The notes: generated from the letters alone by a model not told the origin. DNA of 64,000 bases from Cryptomeria japonica (GCF_030272615.1 NC_081410.1:227078915-227142914), one strand, 5' to 3'; numbered from the stretch's first letter, positions 32,807-44,750 are shown. Numbers and translations: made by a program.

Positions 32807-32997
32807 TAAAGAACTATTGAAGAAGAATTTATTTGTTTGCATTAACGTTTCAAATCACATTTTGTGATCCATCATCGAAACACAAAGAGATATAGGAGAA
32901 AAAATAATTAATTTTTCTCACACAACTCTTTACAATCAATTTTACTCTTACAAATCTTTACAATCAATTCTCTTACAACTCTTTACATATTGATAAT

Positions 32998-33359
32998 TGT
33001 TAATGTTTGTAGCTTCAGTCGAATGATCATTTAGAATACATATAATATATGTTGATTAATAATAATATATTATTATGCTATATTATTATATTATTATTAA
33101 TAATATAAAATTTAATATTCAATACTAATCTATTATATTATTCTAAATTAATAATTGATTGATGAAACATTATAATATTGATTAAATTATTAATAATTAA
33201 AGGAGAGACATGTCCGTTCAAGGACATGCCTCTCCAAAGGAATATATATAGTATAATGTTATTCAATTTGAGAACACATAGAATTCCAAGAATGCAAGTA
33301 TCAGATTGAATCAGATATATACATTAAAATACATCCAATAAAACCTGGGAAAATCATCA
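32998..33359 (+). repeat. 5' LTR of the short element (362 bp)
   Basis: It contains an AT-rich palindromic block near 33055-33115. A 14-bp inverted repeat (GGAGAGACATGTCC, loop GTTCAA, GGACATGCCTCTCC) lies at about 33204-33238, and a TATATATAG box at about 33243. Confidence 0.93.
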
Positions 33360-33373
33360 TGGTATCAGAGCTC
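33360..33373 (+). other. Primer-binding site (initiator Met-tRNA type)
   Basis: TGGTATCAGAGCTC directly follows the 5' LTR and matches the widely used plant initiator-Met primer site. Confidence 0.9.
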
Positions 33374-34433
33374 AGGCCTGTGAAGTTTAATTTGGAGGTT
33401 GGAGAGGGTTGGAGAATTCAGTTTTTATAGAATTTTCAGTCTGAAATATGCCATTGTACAGCCCTTGGTTGGCCTCAAAATGAGAACTATAATATATGGA
33501 TGGAAAGATCTGTGTTTCTAGTTTTCAAATATGTTTATCTCATCAAATTTGATTCATTTTTATGCAAGATATGATGACTTTGGTGCAGGTCACTTGAAAC
33601 CCTACCCAGGGTTAGCAGTTTTGGGGAAAATGTCATAACTTTTGTTTTAACTGTTGGATCTGGCTATAACTTGGAGGAAATGTTTTTAATTAGATTTTCT
33701 AACATCTCACCGAAAAGATTGGATAAATTTAGTAAATTGCAAAAGTTATTAACGACTGTGTGTGGCAGTTCATAATGAAAGTGTTGATCAAAATTATGAA
33801 AATGTTTTACATCATTCAAAGGGAATTATGATGAGAGATTATTCATGTGTGATATTTCTCATATGGGCTCACCTTATGAAATGAAATGTTTTAAACTCAA
33901 GATAAGTATTCCATGCTTTATTAAGGCACATGAATTATTGAGTTTGTAATTTATGCTATAATATTGGCTAGTAAAATCTTGTATGCTTCTATCATTGGTA
34001 TTTCTGTTTGAGATAATTTAGTTTATGAGCTATTTGTAATCTCTCTCTGACATACCTTCACGACGAAAGCACAATAAAATTGAATTAAAGGGAGAAATAA
34101 ATTGATGCTTATAAATGAATTGATGATTGAGACCAGATGCAGAGGGAGTCTGACATTTCAAAAGAGGACAAGAGGTTGAGACAAGAACTTGACCTTCAAA
34201 GGGAGCAGATGGTTCAGTCAACTTGTGACAATTTCGATCATAGTGTTTGAGAGGGATTTTCACTATTGAAGGTGAAACACTTATGAGGTAAAACTTGATT
34301 CAATTGATTATTATACTAATGAAATCATTTAATGCCTTATGGGCCCTGTGTAAATCATAAGGAAGTGACGACTTCCAAATGATTTCCACTTGTATTTTTG
34401 AGGTTATTGGAAGGTGACGATCTTACAATAACT

Positions 34434-35004
34434 TGAGCTTGTGGATAGAATCGCTGATAGAGGCAATCCACATGAGAGCTCGTGGATAGAATCGCCAACT
34501 GAGACAATCCACGTAAGAGCTTGTGGATAGAATCGTCAATTGAGGCAATGCACGTGAGAGCTCATGGATAGAATCACCGACGGAGGCAATCCACTTAAGA
34601 GCTTGTGGATAGAATCGCCGACTGAGGCAATCCACATGAGAGCTCATGGATAGAATCGCCGACTAAGGCAATCCACATGAGAGCTTGTGGATAGAATCGT
34701 CGACTGAGGCAATCCACATAAGAGCTTGTGGATAGCATAACCGACTGAGGCAATCCACGTGAGAGCTCATGGATAGAATCGCCGACTGAGGTAATACACG
34801 TAAGAGCTTGTGGATAGAATCGTCGACTGAGGCAATCCACGTGAGATCTCATGGATAGAATCGCCGACTGAGGCAATCCACGTGAGAGCTCATGGATAGA
34901 ATCGCCGACTGAGGCAATCCACATGAGAGCTTATGGATAGAATCACCGACAGAGGCAATCCACGCAAGAGCTTGTGAATAGAATCGCCAACGGAGGCAAA
35001 TTCA
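34434..35004 (+). repeat. 41-bp minisatellite, about 14 copies
   Basis: Unit: GAGCT(C/T)(A/G)TGGATAGAATCGCC followed by GACTGAGGCAATCCAC and a 5-base joint. Copies differ at a few sites. Because 41 is not a multiple of three, translation gives a 41-residue repeat over three units; I do not consider it a protein gene. Confidence 0.92.
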
Positions 35005-35319
35005 CACCTTGAGACTATGGTCCCCTGTGATGAGCATCATATGGTTTATGCAAATACTCCCAATATCATGAGATGATATTTTTTGAGTTAAGGTGAATAT
35101 CATGTGCCTTGATATTCTTGTTTATACCATACTTCCTGATATCATAGTGAGGTAATATTTTCTCTATTCCATAATTAATCTAGACTTAATGCATTTGCAT
35201 TGATTTTATCTTCCCTAGCTAAGAGGGAGTGTTAATTATGTTTTGTGTAGCTATGGTGAGGGCCATAAGTGTTAACATGGGAGATCACTACACATTCTAT
35301 TTGATCATCCTCCCTAGCT

Positions 35320-35328
35320 AAGAGGGAG
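35320..35328 (+). other. Polypurine tract of the short element
   Basis: AAGAGGGAG immediately precedes the 3' LTR start. A second copy of CTAGCTAAGAGGGAGTGTTA lies 98 bases upstream (35215-35234). Confidence 0.8.
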
Positions 35329-35681
35329 TGTTAATGTTTGTAGCTTCAGTCGAATGATCATTTAGAATACATATAATATATGTTGATTAATAATAATATA
35401 TTATTATGCTATATTATTATATTATTATTAATCATATAAAATTTAATATTCAATATTAATCTATTATATTATTCTAAATTAATAATTGATTGATGAAACA
35501 TTATAATATTGATTAAATTATTAATAATTAAAGGAGAGACATGGGACATGCCTCTCCAAAGGAATATATATAGTATAATGTTATTCAATTTGAGAACACA
35601 TAGAATTCCAATAATGCAAGTATCAGATTGAATCAGATATATACATTAAAATACATCCAATAAAACCTGGGAAAATCAACA
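35329..35681 (+). repeat. 3' LTR of the short element (353 bp)
   Basis: It matches the 5' LTR except for a few substitutions and a 9-base deletion that removes the loop and part of one arm of the hairpin. Confidence 0.93.
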
Positions 35682-35686
35682 ATAAT

Positions 35687-35775
35687 AAATCATGGAGTGT
35701 GATTTGAAACATCCATACAAACAAATCTTATACATTTAAATCTAAAAACAGGACGTACCAATCAATTTGGATTCA
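35687..35775 (-). repeat. Inverted repeat, right arm
   Basis: Reverse-complement partner of 32714-32806. The arm begins directly at the right target-site duplication of the short LTR element. Confidence 0.6.
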
Positions 35776-35789
35776 CTCCCTTAGATACT

Positions 35790-35985
35790 TCCACCAAAAG
35801 ACTGAACCCACCTGATTCTTTCTACATGTCAAGGGATTGTCTAAGCATTTTACTTACTCCAAATCGAATCCAATCTCCTTTTCATTCTTGAACACAAACC
35901 TCCTTCCTTCTTTGTACTGACCAGTGCTTGTCTAATTTCCAACCATTTTCCTTGTTATGGAAAAGATTGAAACCGCTTGCAGTTA
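35790..35985 (+). repeat. Duplicate of TNL upstream sequence
   Basis: This shares AAAGACTGAACCC-CCTG, TCGAATCCAATCTC and TCTAATTTC-AA-C-TTTTC phrases with 38195-38385, the region just before the TNL. The order of the phrases differs, as in a shuffled or tandem arrangement. No TNL coding sequence follows here. Confidence 0.5.
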
Positions 35986-35989
35986 ATGG

Positions 35990-38190
35990 TGAGATTCTTT
36001 CAAATTTATGGCTAACTTTCCTGGTGATATGTTTGCTATGCTAATACAACAAATAGTGAATCCCGTGGTTATTCATCTTTATGAGTAAAAGAATGTCACA
36101 TACATGAGTTATATTTCATATTACATTGAGCCTATTACCCTTGCACATGTAAATAATCTAACCTTAAATTAAATATGCATAAAAGACATCCATTTCAAGG
36201 TTCATTTTTAATATCTAATTAGCATACATAACATTGTGACTATTTGATCTTTCTTACATTATGGAGAATATTCTTGGTCCCTTTTAGGGTGCACATCTTT
36301 ATTCTCAAGAAATATATGCCTTTGAGATATCATTTCCTTCTTCCATGAATTTGTTAGTCTATCATTTAACACTAATTATTATTACAAAGCTTCACAAAAT
36401 CAATAAAAAATACTATTAAAGATATGTGAAAATCAAGTAATCAAATATAAACTGGATTGTCAAATATAATCAAAAGGCATTGAAAGCTTTGCACCAAAAT
36501 ATCATATTTTTATACACTCTTTCTATTCTACAAGAATAATTAATTGTGATTAGTTGCGTTTATACAAAGGCATAAAAAAATGTGAAATCAAATTGTATGA
36601 CCAGTCCAATGCTAGAAACAAATAGAAAAACATCAATTATGAAAAATTTATGATGATAGAAATAATATATTAATTTCATTAGAATACATTTGAACCATAA
36701 CCGTTTTAATTCAACACAATTTTTTATATACTTGTAACCATGGTCAATTGGAACATGTTGGTGAATCATATTGAACACATGCCCTTTTATGTAAGATGGG
36801 ACGAGTCGGGTCATACATGTTTTTAATGTAAACTTTTATTTCTAGTTTGTATCCATATTGTTGATGTCAATAAATGTTTGGCTTCAAAACCTATGTTGTC
36901 AGTCTAGGATAGTCCATGCAACAACACATAAAAGGAAAGACAATTTTAAAGATAAATTTCAGTTTGCATTTGCACAATTGTCAAAAGGTATAAAAACAAT
37001 TAAAAACCTTATCATCAACATTGTTGACAAAAGAACACAATTTGTATAGAGCCTTGAAGTAAGTCACTTGCCATATTTCAAATTTATGCATTTGGCTAGA
37101 TCAAATTTTGTTTATGTTTTATTCCATTCCAAAACAATTTTGTTGTTATTTGTTAAATGAAGGCATTGAGTTATGTGGTTTTATCTATGGCTATTTCATA
37201 TATGATAACATGCTACAATATTTCTTTTGATCTTGCATCAACTTGTAGTCTTCAACTTGTAATTTATAGGCTTTCTCTCACATGCCTATTTCAATTATTA
37301 CGTATTTCAACTAAGAAAAATTTACCTATTCTCAAATATGCTATTACTATTCCCCTTCTAGTATTCATTCCAATGATATCTAAATATATTTTAATAATAT
37401 ATGATGCAAGCCTAGTATCTTAATATTGTAAAACTCAAACTAGATTGTGATTAATTACCTAGTAGCCACATATATGATTATATCTAAAATTGATTATGAT
37501 ACGAGAAGGAAATTGTACTCTTGAAAATAAGAACTTTCAATGAAAAATTATTGAAAATTTATATGAATTTTGATAGAAATTTATATTTATAAAATAGTAG
37601 ATTTTTCCATTTAAAAAATTTGCACAAATAATCTAACAAAGTGACATAAGATCAATACATTCAACTATTTTAATATTCATTTGTAAAGATAATATTTACA
37701 TTGCAGTCATATATAATCTCTATACAACTTAATGAAATAAGTTGAAATATATTAAATGAAAAATTATTGATACTAAAATGAAACCCAAATAAATTGAATG
37801 TAACCTAAAGTCGCGTAATTCAAATCATCACATGTGCCCTATATTTTGAATATGAATGTAGACAATATAGAATTGGAAAGATCTTATCTATATTATTTTA
37901 TTTATCTCACTAATCTTTTAAGAAAAGCATATGCTCGTTGTTTTCCAGTCATTTAATATTTAGTAATGGACCTCCTCTTTAATTAAAATATAAGAGAATC
38001 TGTGTAATCAAAATAAATTGTATCGTCTCAAATCCAGTATTTTATGTTGGAAAAGTTCTCTGATATCCCACTGAACGAAGGCACCGCCAAACTCAGTGTG
38101 TAAACCAAATCGAGTCGAATCTCTTTTTTCATTCATGGAGTGAAAGTATTTTGCATACAGTCCCCTTGAAAAGCATTTTGAACATGTCAG
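35990..38190. other. Gene-free AT-rich stretch
   Basis: Only short chance frames occur, with no recognisable protein. A second block related to the TNL upstream sequence begins at about 38195. Confidence 0.5.
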
Positions 38191-38511
38191 GGATTTCCAA
38201 GCATTTTCTGATTTCGATGGACTCAACCTGCTTTCTTCTTTGTCTAATTTCTAAGCATTTTCTTTACCCCAGATCGAATCCAATCTCATTTTCCTTATTC
38301 CTTTTTCTTTGAACCGACTGGCGCTTCTCTAATTTCAAAGCGTTTTCTTTGTTACTTCGTGTAAAAGACTGAACCCGCCTGTACTATCATCTATTTAATT
38401 GATTTAACCTTGCTCTTTCACAGAGACGCATCCTCTGCAACCAAACCCTACTCGTACTCTCCTTTTTTATTCTTAAGTTTTTGCAAAGGGTTAGCGTTTG
38501 AACTGGAATCA

Positions 38512-38917
38512 ATGGAGTCTTCCTCATCATCTCACTGGCAAAATCAGGGATTTAATGCTTTCTCTCGAACAGAACCTGACGGCAACCACAGAGGCCCTGA
38601 TGTCAAGCAAACTATTGCTACTCAGCTTTACAACTCCCTTAAGAAGGTGGGTATACGAGCAGTTCTTGATTCAGAAGAGAAGGAACTTGGAGATTCGTTT
38701 CCTTCTACCATTGAGACTGCGATTAAATCTGCTTCAGTGCATATTGCCATTTTTTCAAAAAGATATGAAGAGTCAGCTTGGTGTCTGGCTGAGCTGGTTC
38801 TTATGCTACAAAGTAAGGCCAAGATTATGAAAATGAGGAGAGGTACTGGGAGAAGCTGCCAAAGTGGAAGGAAGCACTTCAATCTCTTTCATTTGTGGCC
38901 GGGGAAGAATTTAACGG
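38512..38917 (+). pseudogene. TNL part: TIR domain with internal deletion
   Basis: From the ATG at 38512 the protein reads a Ser-rich start, then an unusual FNAFSRTEPDGNHRGPDVKQ where TIR domains have a short F-x-x-F-hinge before HRG. The frame is good to about KAKI (38825). The following bases read, in another frame, as the last TIR helix (YWEKLPKWKEALQSL) and FVAGEEFN, so roughly 40 codons and the frame were lost between. A GTAATA donor follows at 38918. Confidence 0.8.
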
Positions 38918-39082
38918 GTAATATTTCTGTGGATTTTGGAAATTTTTCTTCTCCAAATTTGCTTATCTATTTTCTCATGCATTTGCAAAAAATATAATAG
39001 CAACAGTGTAAAAAGAGGTACAAATGAAAATATGTTTACTTATGATTATTTTTTCATTCTTCTTTTACTAATTAATTTTCAG

Positions 39083-40235
39083 ACTGTGGAAACATAATAG
39101 CAGCAGTACAAAGAAAAACATGTTTACATGTTGCCACATATCCGGTAGGGCTTTACAATCTTGTGGAAGATTTTGAAAGGCGATGCCTTGATGAACTTGT
39201 ACAAGATTTTGAAAACGAGATGCCTTGATGAACTTGTACAAGATTTTGAAAACGAGTGTCGGCTTGAAGAAGGAAAGCATAGGGCTAAGGTTTTGGCATT
39301 TTTTTTTTCATGGGTGGTTCGGGGAAGACAACTCTTGCCAAAGAATTCTTTAATCGAAAGAGTTCGAATTACTGTAGGGCAAGCTTTTGTTTGATGTGCG
39401 AGAAGCCTATGGGAGAAGCCAATTGCGTTCTTTGCAATTTCAGCTTCTCAATGATCTCTTCCAAGATGATCATATTGGCCTAACAAGTACAGAGATAGGA
39501 ACAAGCTATCTCAAAGATCGTGTGCAAAGGAGTCCCGTTTTAAGCTTCCTAATTGTTGTAGATGACATTGATCATGTGGAGCAATTAAATGCTCTAATGG
39601 TCATGGAGATATGTTAAAAAAATCTGGTAATACTTTGGTTATTGTTACAACACGTGATGTTGGGGTCCTTATATCTGCAGGGATTACTGCTGGTTATAAT
39701 TTAAAAGGAATGGATAGAAAATGGGAGAGAACTCTTCTGTTGGCATGCATTTGGCCAACCCAATTCATTTAGTGGCTATGAAGTGCTTGACACCTTCGTT
39801 GATGTGTGTGGAGGGTTGCCTCTATCTCTTCAGGTTCTAGGTCGGCACGTTCATGGCAGGCCTCTCAGTTTTTTGAGGTCAGCATTGATTGAAGCCAATA
39901 AGACCCTGCCACGAGAAGTAAAGCAGACGCTGAGAATAAGTTTTGATGCATTAAATGGTGAAGAAAAACAAGTTTTTATGGATATTGCTTGTTTTTTCAT
40001 TGGCAAGCCAAAGACCATAGCCGAAAGAGTATGGGAGGGTTCAGGATGGAAGAATGCTCAATATGTACAGGAAAGGCTCAAGGATAAGTGCCTAGTAGAA
40101 GAAATAGAAATTTTGAGTCTGAATGTACATGAGGAATTTGTTTTGAGAATGCATGACCACTTAAGGTATTTGGGAAGAGAAATGGCACTCGAGCTTTTAG
40201 GCCTCCTCATCGCTTTTGCCATCCCAAAGATCTGA
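39083..40235 (+). pseudogene. TNL part: NB-ARC region
   Basis: After an AATTTTCAG acceptor it reads CGNIIAAVQRKTCLHVATYP and DFERRCLDELVQDFENE, then meets TGA at 39226 caused by a 37-bp tandem duplication (39183-39219 and 39220-39256). The P-loop (39310-39345) is back in the original frame after a T-run slip. A base is missing before FDVREA (39387), and another frame change follows kinase-2 (about 39600). GLPL, RNBS-D-like and MHD motifs lie in 39783-40235. All NB-ARC motifs are recognisable, so decay is moderate. Confidence 0.85.
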
Positions 40236-40340
40236 AACATTTGGTACGCTTTTAAACCCTCTGGATTTCTTCTTAGTAATGTAATATTACATGTCTTGTT
40301 TTCTATATTAATAGAAAACTGAGCTTCTTCTGTGTATGTA

Positions 40341-41210
40341 GGAATCAACGGGTTTCAAAAGTATCCTAGGCAAAACCCATGTCAGGTGTTTCCATTCCAT
40401 TTTTGACCAGTCCATGAGTTGTCGAGTTACATTCTTCTTAGGTCAACCGAATTTTTCTGCTGAGACGTTTCCTTACTAAGGCCCGAACTTCAGGGCAATT
40501 CCACAGAACAACCATGCATTCCTTCATGGATTTCTCTCCAAAATGTGCAATGTTTGAAAATCAAACGCGAACGAGTCAAAACATTGTGGGAGAATCGCAT
40601 ACAGGTATGCTGATCTTATTATTCTAAAATTAAATCTTCTTCAACGTTATGGTGGAATTCATTACTTTATGCTTGTCTTCCGGCTATTTTTTTAAATCAC
40701 TGAGAGTTTTACATAAATTAATCTTGAACTTCAGGCATCCTCCCAGTTGAAGGAACTGCAGATTTCTCAATCCCTTTTGGAGAAGATTCCAGATTTTCAG
40801 GGTTATCAGACAATTTTGAAAATGTGGTCTTAGATGCACGAGGATGGCCAATTCAAGGTTTATCTTTACTAGAATCTCTCAGTATGAATTTTTATAGCAT
40901 ATGTGTCAGGTCTTCCACATTAAAAGGGGAACAGGCTTCCACTAAAATAGAAGGGAGGACTAGTGAATCTTTGGTTATCGCGAATTTCAAATTTAGTGGG
41001 GAAGTGGCATGGAACAACAGAGGAATGTCTAGCAGTGTTAGAGCTCCTATGGGTGGCCTTGAAAAACTAGAGATTAGTGGTGAAGAATTCGTATCCAAGA
41101 TCTTAATTAGTGGAATTCACTATCCAAACCTCGAGTCTATCAAACTTCATTGCATGAAATTTTTTAGGGAAGTGGACTTAGTAGTAAGTATAAAGACATT
41201 AATCTCTTGA
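40341..41210 (+). pseudogene. TNL part: post-NB linker and first LRR segment
   Basis: 40824-41210 reads LDARGWPIQGLSLLESLSMN, then GGLEKLEISGEEFVSKILIS and HYPNLESIKLHCMKFFREVD, with leucine spacing like LRRs. An acceptor-like TTCAG precedes it near 40733. 40341-40620 is a shorter piece with stops, probably an exon in decay. Confidence 0.6.
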
Positions 41211-41269
41211 TAATACAAATTGTAAACATTTGAAAATTTTGTCAGGAATATCAAATCTTGCAAATCTTG

Positions 41270-42465
41270 AGATGTTGAATATTATTCAATGCCTACAGCT
41301 TGAGAAGCTAAGCCTTGGCCATCTGAGCTGTCTGGAAAGGATCACAATTGTAGATAATAAGCATTTGAAAATTGTGTCAGAAGTTTAGATCTCAGGAATC
41401 TTGTCAAATTGAATGTTTGTGACTTTTTCAGTAGTGTGACAGGAGGAAACGGTTTTATGACTATTTGTGAATGTCCGGAGCTAGAGGAGTTGCCAAGTTT
41501 TTCCAGCTCGAGCTGCTTGCAGAAATTTGGCATTGCATCTTATGGAAAGTTACAGAACATTATTCTGCCAACAAAATTTATCAAGCTGTCTGTAAAAAAT
41601 TGTAGAAATTTGCAGAGAGCAGTAGGCAACAGTTATCTTACAGAGTTTAACAGAATTGTACATTAATGAGTGTCCTGAGCTTGAGGAGTTGCCAAGTTTT
41701 TGCAGCTCGAGCTGCTTACAGAATATTGACATTGCGTCTTTTGGAAAGTTTCAGAACATTATACTGCCAACAAAACTCATCAAGCTGTCTGTACAAAGTT
41801 GCAGAGATTTGCAAAGAGTAGTAGGAACCGGCGATCTTACAGAGCTAACAGAGTTGTACATTAATGAGTGCTCTGAACTTGAGGAGTTGCCAAGTTTTTT
41901 CTGCTTGAACTGCTTGCAGGAAATTTTCATCCTCTCTTGTGGGAGTTACAGAGCATTATACTGCTAACAAAACTCATCAAGTTGTCTGTTAAAAACTGCA
42001 GGAATTTGCAAAGATCTTACAAAGCTAAAGGGGTTGTACATTACTAAGTGTCCTGAGCTTGAGAAGCTACCAAGCTTTTCCAGCCTGTGCTACATGGAGG
42101 ATATGTGCATTAGATCTTGTGGAAAGTTACAGAACATCATGGTGCCAACAACACTCATCAACTTATTTGTAGAAAGTTGCACAGGTTTGCAAAAAGTATC
42201 AGGAATCAGTGATCTTACAAAGCTTAGAAGCTTGGACATTAAGGATTGTCCTAAGCTTGAAGAGTTCCCGAGTCTTTCCAGAGTTAGCCGCTTGAGGAAA
42301 ATTGAGTTTGACTCTTCTGAGAAGTCGAAGAACATGGTAGGCATTGAAGAATTGCATTCACTAGATTGTCTCAAAGTTTGTTATTGCAGCAATGCAGTAA
42401 TACAAAATTGCATTGATAAGTTGAAGGTAATGATATGGATACTCCTTTTTAACAGGCAGTCGTAA
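41270..42465 (+). repeat. TNL part: leucine-rich repeats in about 200-bp units
   Basis: The phrase C-P-E-L-E-E-L-P-S-F recurs at about 41476, 41680, 41880, 42060 and 42260, each followed by a CLQ-I-I-S-GK-QNI-LPT-LI-L strand. The spacing is about 180-205 bases, so the region grew by tandem duplication of a block of two to three LRRs. Frame breaks are at about 41640 and 41965. Confidence 0.8.
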
Positions 42466-42639
42466 ATCTAATTCTGAAGTGAGTTTTTCTAATTTGTTTT
42501 TGTTTGTCATTTGTTCTGACATGATAGTCTTTATTATCAGAAGTGATCTGTAAGTGAGAAGAATTTACCGTGGATGATGTTTGAACTGAGAGTATTTTGT
42601 CTTTTATTTCAGAGTGTGCGGTTGCAACAGTGAGTTGTG

Positions 42640-43049
42640 ATTGAAAGAGTAGTGGATGGAGCGGACTAAAGCTTAAATGAATATCTGCTATGTTATTGGC
42701 ACTAATGCAGTCATTGACATTGTTGCTGAAAACGCTGATGATAATGTATTGAGTGCAATTATTATATGTTGTGTGCTTGTTGATAGCTCTGCCTCGGTAA
42801 AGGATATAAATAAATCACTTGTGCCGTTAAAACTGTATTACCAAGAGTTAAAACTGCGTGAAGGAGAAATGGATAATAACAATGGTGGGAAATTTTTCCT
42901 TATATCGTTATAATACCAGGAAAATTTCAGATGTTTTGAGGAGTTACGGAATAATAAAGAATTGGTATCGGGTAGAGGCGATGAAAGGTGAAGAGTGGAA
43001 AACTTTGCAATTGTTAAATACAATTGTTGACAGATTCCATCATTCATGA
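42640..43049 (+). pseudogene. TNL part: post-LRR tail
   Basis: Two overlapping frames read ICYVIGTNAVIDIVAENADD and, further on, SDVLRSYGIIKNWYRVEAMK then EEWKTLQLLNTIVDRFHHS, ending at a stop at 43047. The join needs a frameshift near 42880. Its place after the LRRs fits the C-terminal domain of TNLs; I know no exact family name for it. Confidence 0.5.
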
Positions 43050-44463
43050 CTGGAATGCATTTAGATGTTTCTTATTGTTTATTATGGTGTGAACAATTTT
43101 ATTGAAGAGAAAAATAATTTGACCTCTTAAATTATAGTATTCAATTATTTGGACAGGTGTAGATTTATTCTATAAAGTGGAGTGTATGTATAGAGTTAGG
43201 AGGAATTTGAGGGTTTTTTAAAATCATTTAAACTGTTTTAAAAAATATTGTTAGTTGAGAAAGGGTTACCAATACAAATTTTAATGTGATGTTTTTAATA
43301 ATCAGTAATTATTTTTTAGTCTTTCATATATTTAATGATTTTATAAATAATAACTATTGGAGGAGGCAATTATATCTTAATAAACTTATTACATAAATTA
43401 TAAATTAATTTAAATAAATAAATTGGGATTGATAATGAAAATAATTTAAAATAAATAAGGATATAAAATAACTAAATATGATATTTAGCTTGATACTTGT
43501 TGATAGAAAAATTGATGTGTTAGATCTTTTGATTCACCTTGGTTTTAGAATTTTAGGGCATTCTATGACAAAGATATCAAAATATAAAAATGGATTATTT
43601 GGTTTACTCTAGAGCATGTAGAATTGATCTTTGTGAGTGTCATGAACCATTCCATTCTATCTATTATTTAGTCTAGGCTTATTTGGCTTGTTTGCGTGCA
43701 TTTTATTGATTAGCTTAGACTAACTCTTGGAATTGTGTTTTCTCTTTTTCATTATTGTGAACCCAATTAAGACTACACAACCTAGTTTGTTTTTATAGTT
43801 TGAGGATTTTTCAAATCTACGATTAACATTGATTACATTGTATTTTAAAATTTGAATTGTCCTTTTGCCTTTATAGATAGATCTTCCTTTTAGGGTTTGG
43901 TGCTTCTTCTAAACCTATATTTTTTCCATTCTACCCATCTTAGATTTTCCTTATGGTTAACTCTCATCACACAATTTAGATCTAATTTATGATTGATATT
44001 TAGAGTTGTAACAAATTATACCTTCCTTTTTGTGTTGCTTGATCCATCTTTTAAGGGCTATCATGCTTTATCGTAGGTCATTGTAAACCTTAGATCCTTG
44101 AATGGACCCTTACTTTCAACATGAATTCTCATGGTATTATATCCTTAGCCTCTATTTAGACTTCCATTCCTATTTTATTTTATTTTTTACACACTATCAT
44201 TTGTGATACCATTGTCCTTGATTCTCTCATGACACTTTGTCAAAAGAAATAAATAACTTTATTTATAGAAGAATTATATAACTCTACATATCATTTTCCT
44301 TTAGGGGTTTTCTTATGACATTTCCCTCTTTGTTGGGCTACCTCACTTCATTCCTCCCTAATCATCACATGTTACATACTTCTATAACAACCCATAGGAT
44401 CCAAATTTACACATTCCTTTTACAATCCAATCAATACATGAGATCTTGATAACAAGTAACATA
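43050..44463. other. Gene-free stretch
   Basis: Nothing coding or repetitive was recognised. It is the left flank of the chromodomain element. Confidence 0.5.
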
Positions 44464-44468
44464 CACTC

Positions 44469-44750
44469 TAAAGCAGTCAACAGTGAGGAGGGACCTCAAG
44501 GAGATCGGTCCAAACAGGTCAGCAAGAGTAAACACAACGGAAACACACAGAAATGATGGAGGCAATGCAGAACATATAGTTTTATTGCATGAAATTTGAT
44601 TACATCCAACCGGGTTGCAACATACCGACACATAGGCCTGGTAGAATAGGTCACATCGGGACCTTGAATTCGAAAGATCTATCTTCTAGGCACAATTTAT
44701 CTCTGATTGATTCTAATTGATCTTCAATTGATTGATTCTAAAGCATGATT

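Larger units (their letters stand above)
32993..35686 (+). mobile_element. Short non-autonomous LTR retrotransposon
   Basis: The element proper is 32998-35681 (2684 bp), flanked by ATAAT at 32993-32997 and 35682-35686. LTRs of 362 and 353 bp begin TGTTAATG and end ATCA or ACA. The internal part (1.97 kb) has an initiator-Met primer site and polypurine tract but no protein-coding domain. It must use enzymes from another element. Small LTRs place it near the TRIM/LARD kinds of non-autonomous element; its partner family is unknown. Confidence 0.93.
38512..43049 (+). pseudogene. TIR-NBS-LRR (TNL) immune receptor pseudogene
   Basis: A complete TNL layout can be followed across many breaks. TIR (38512-38917): HRGPDVKQTIATQLYNSLKK and FSKRYEESAWCLAELVLML, with an internal deletion before a FVAGEEFN-like end. 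Then a probable intron, the NB linker, the P-loop GGSGKTTLAKE (39310 on), kinase-2 VLSFLIVVDDIDH, an RNBS-B-like segment, GLPLSLQVLGRH, DIACFF and MHDHLRYLGREMA. Leucine-rich repeats run 41270-42465 and a post-LRR tail 42640-43049. TNLs are cytosolic or nuclear pathogen sensors whose TIR is an NADase. At least four frameshifts, a 37-bp duplication with a stop, and a later LRR break make this copy inactive. The wording resembles conifer TNLs (inference). Confidence 0.9.

Noticed and set aside
34423-34924. Repetitive minus-strand peptides with HVDCLSRRFYPQ units
   Set aside because: They are the three-frame translation of the 41-bp minisatellite in a non-coding element.
34434-35004. CRISPR-like array
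   Set aside because: Units are contiguous with no unique spacers, and the context is a plant LTR element.
36560-37423. Several 60-90-codon frames in AT-rich DNA
   Set aside because: Low complexity, no motif and no neighbour; expected by chance at this length and composition.
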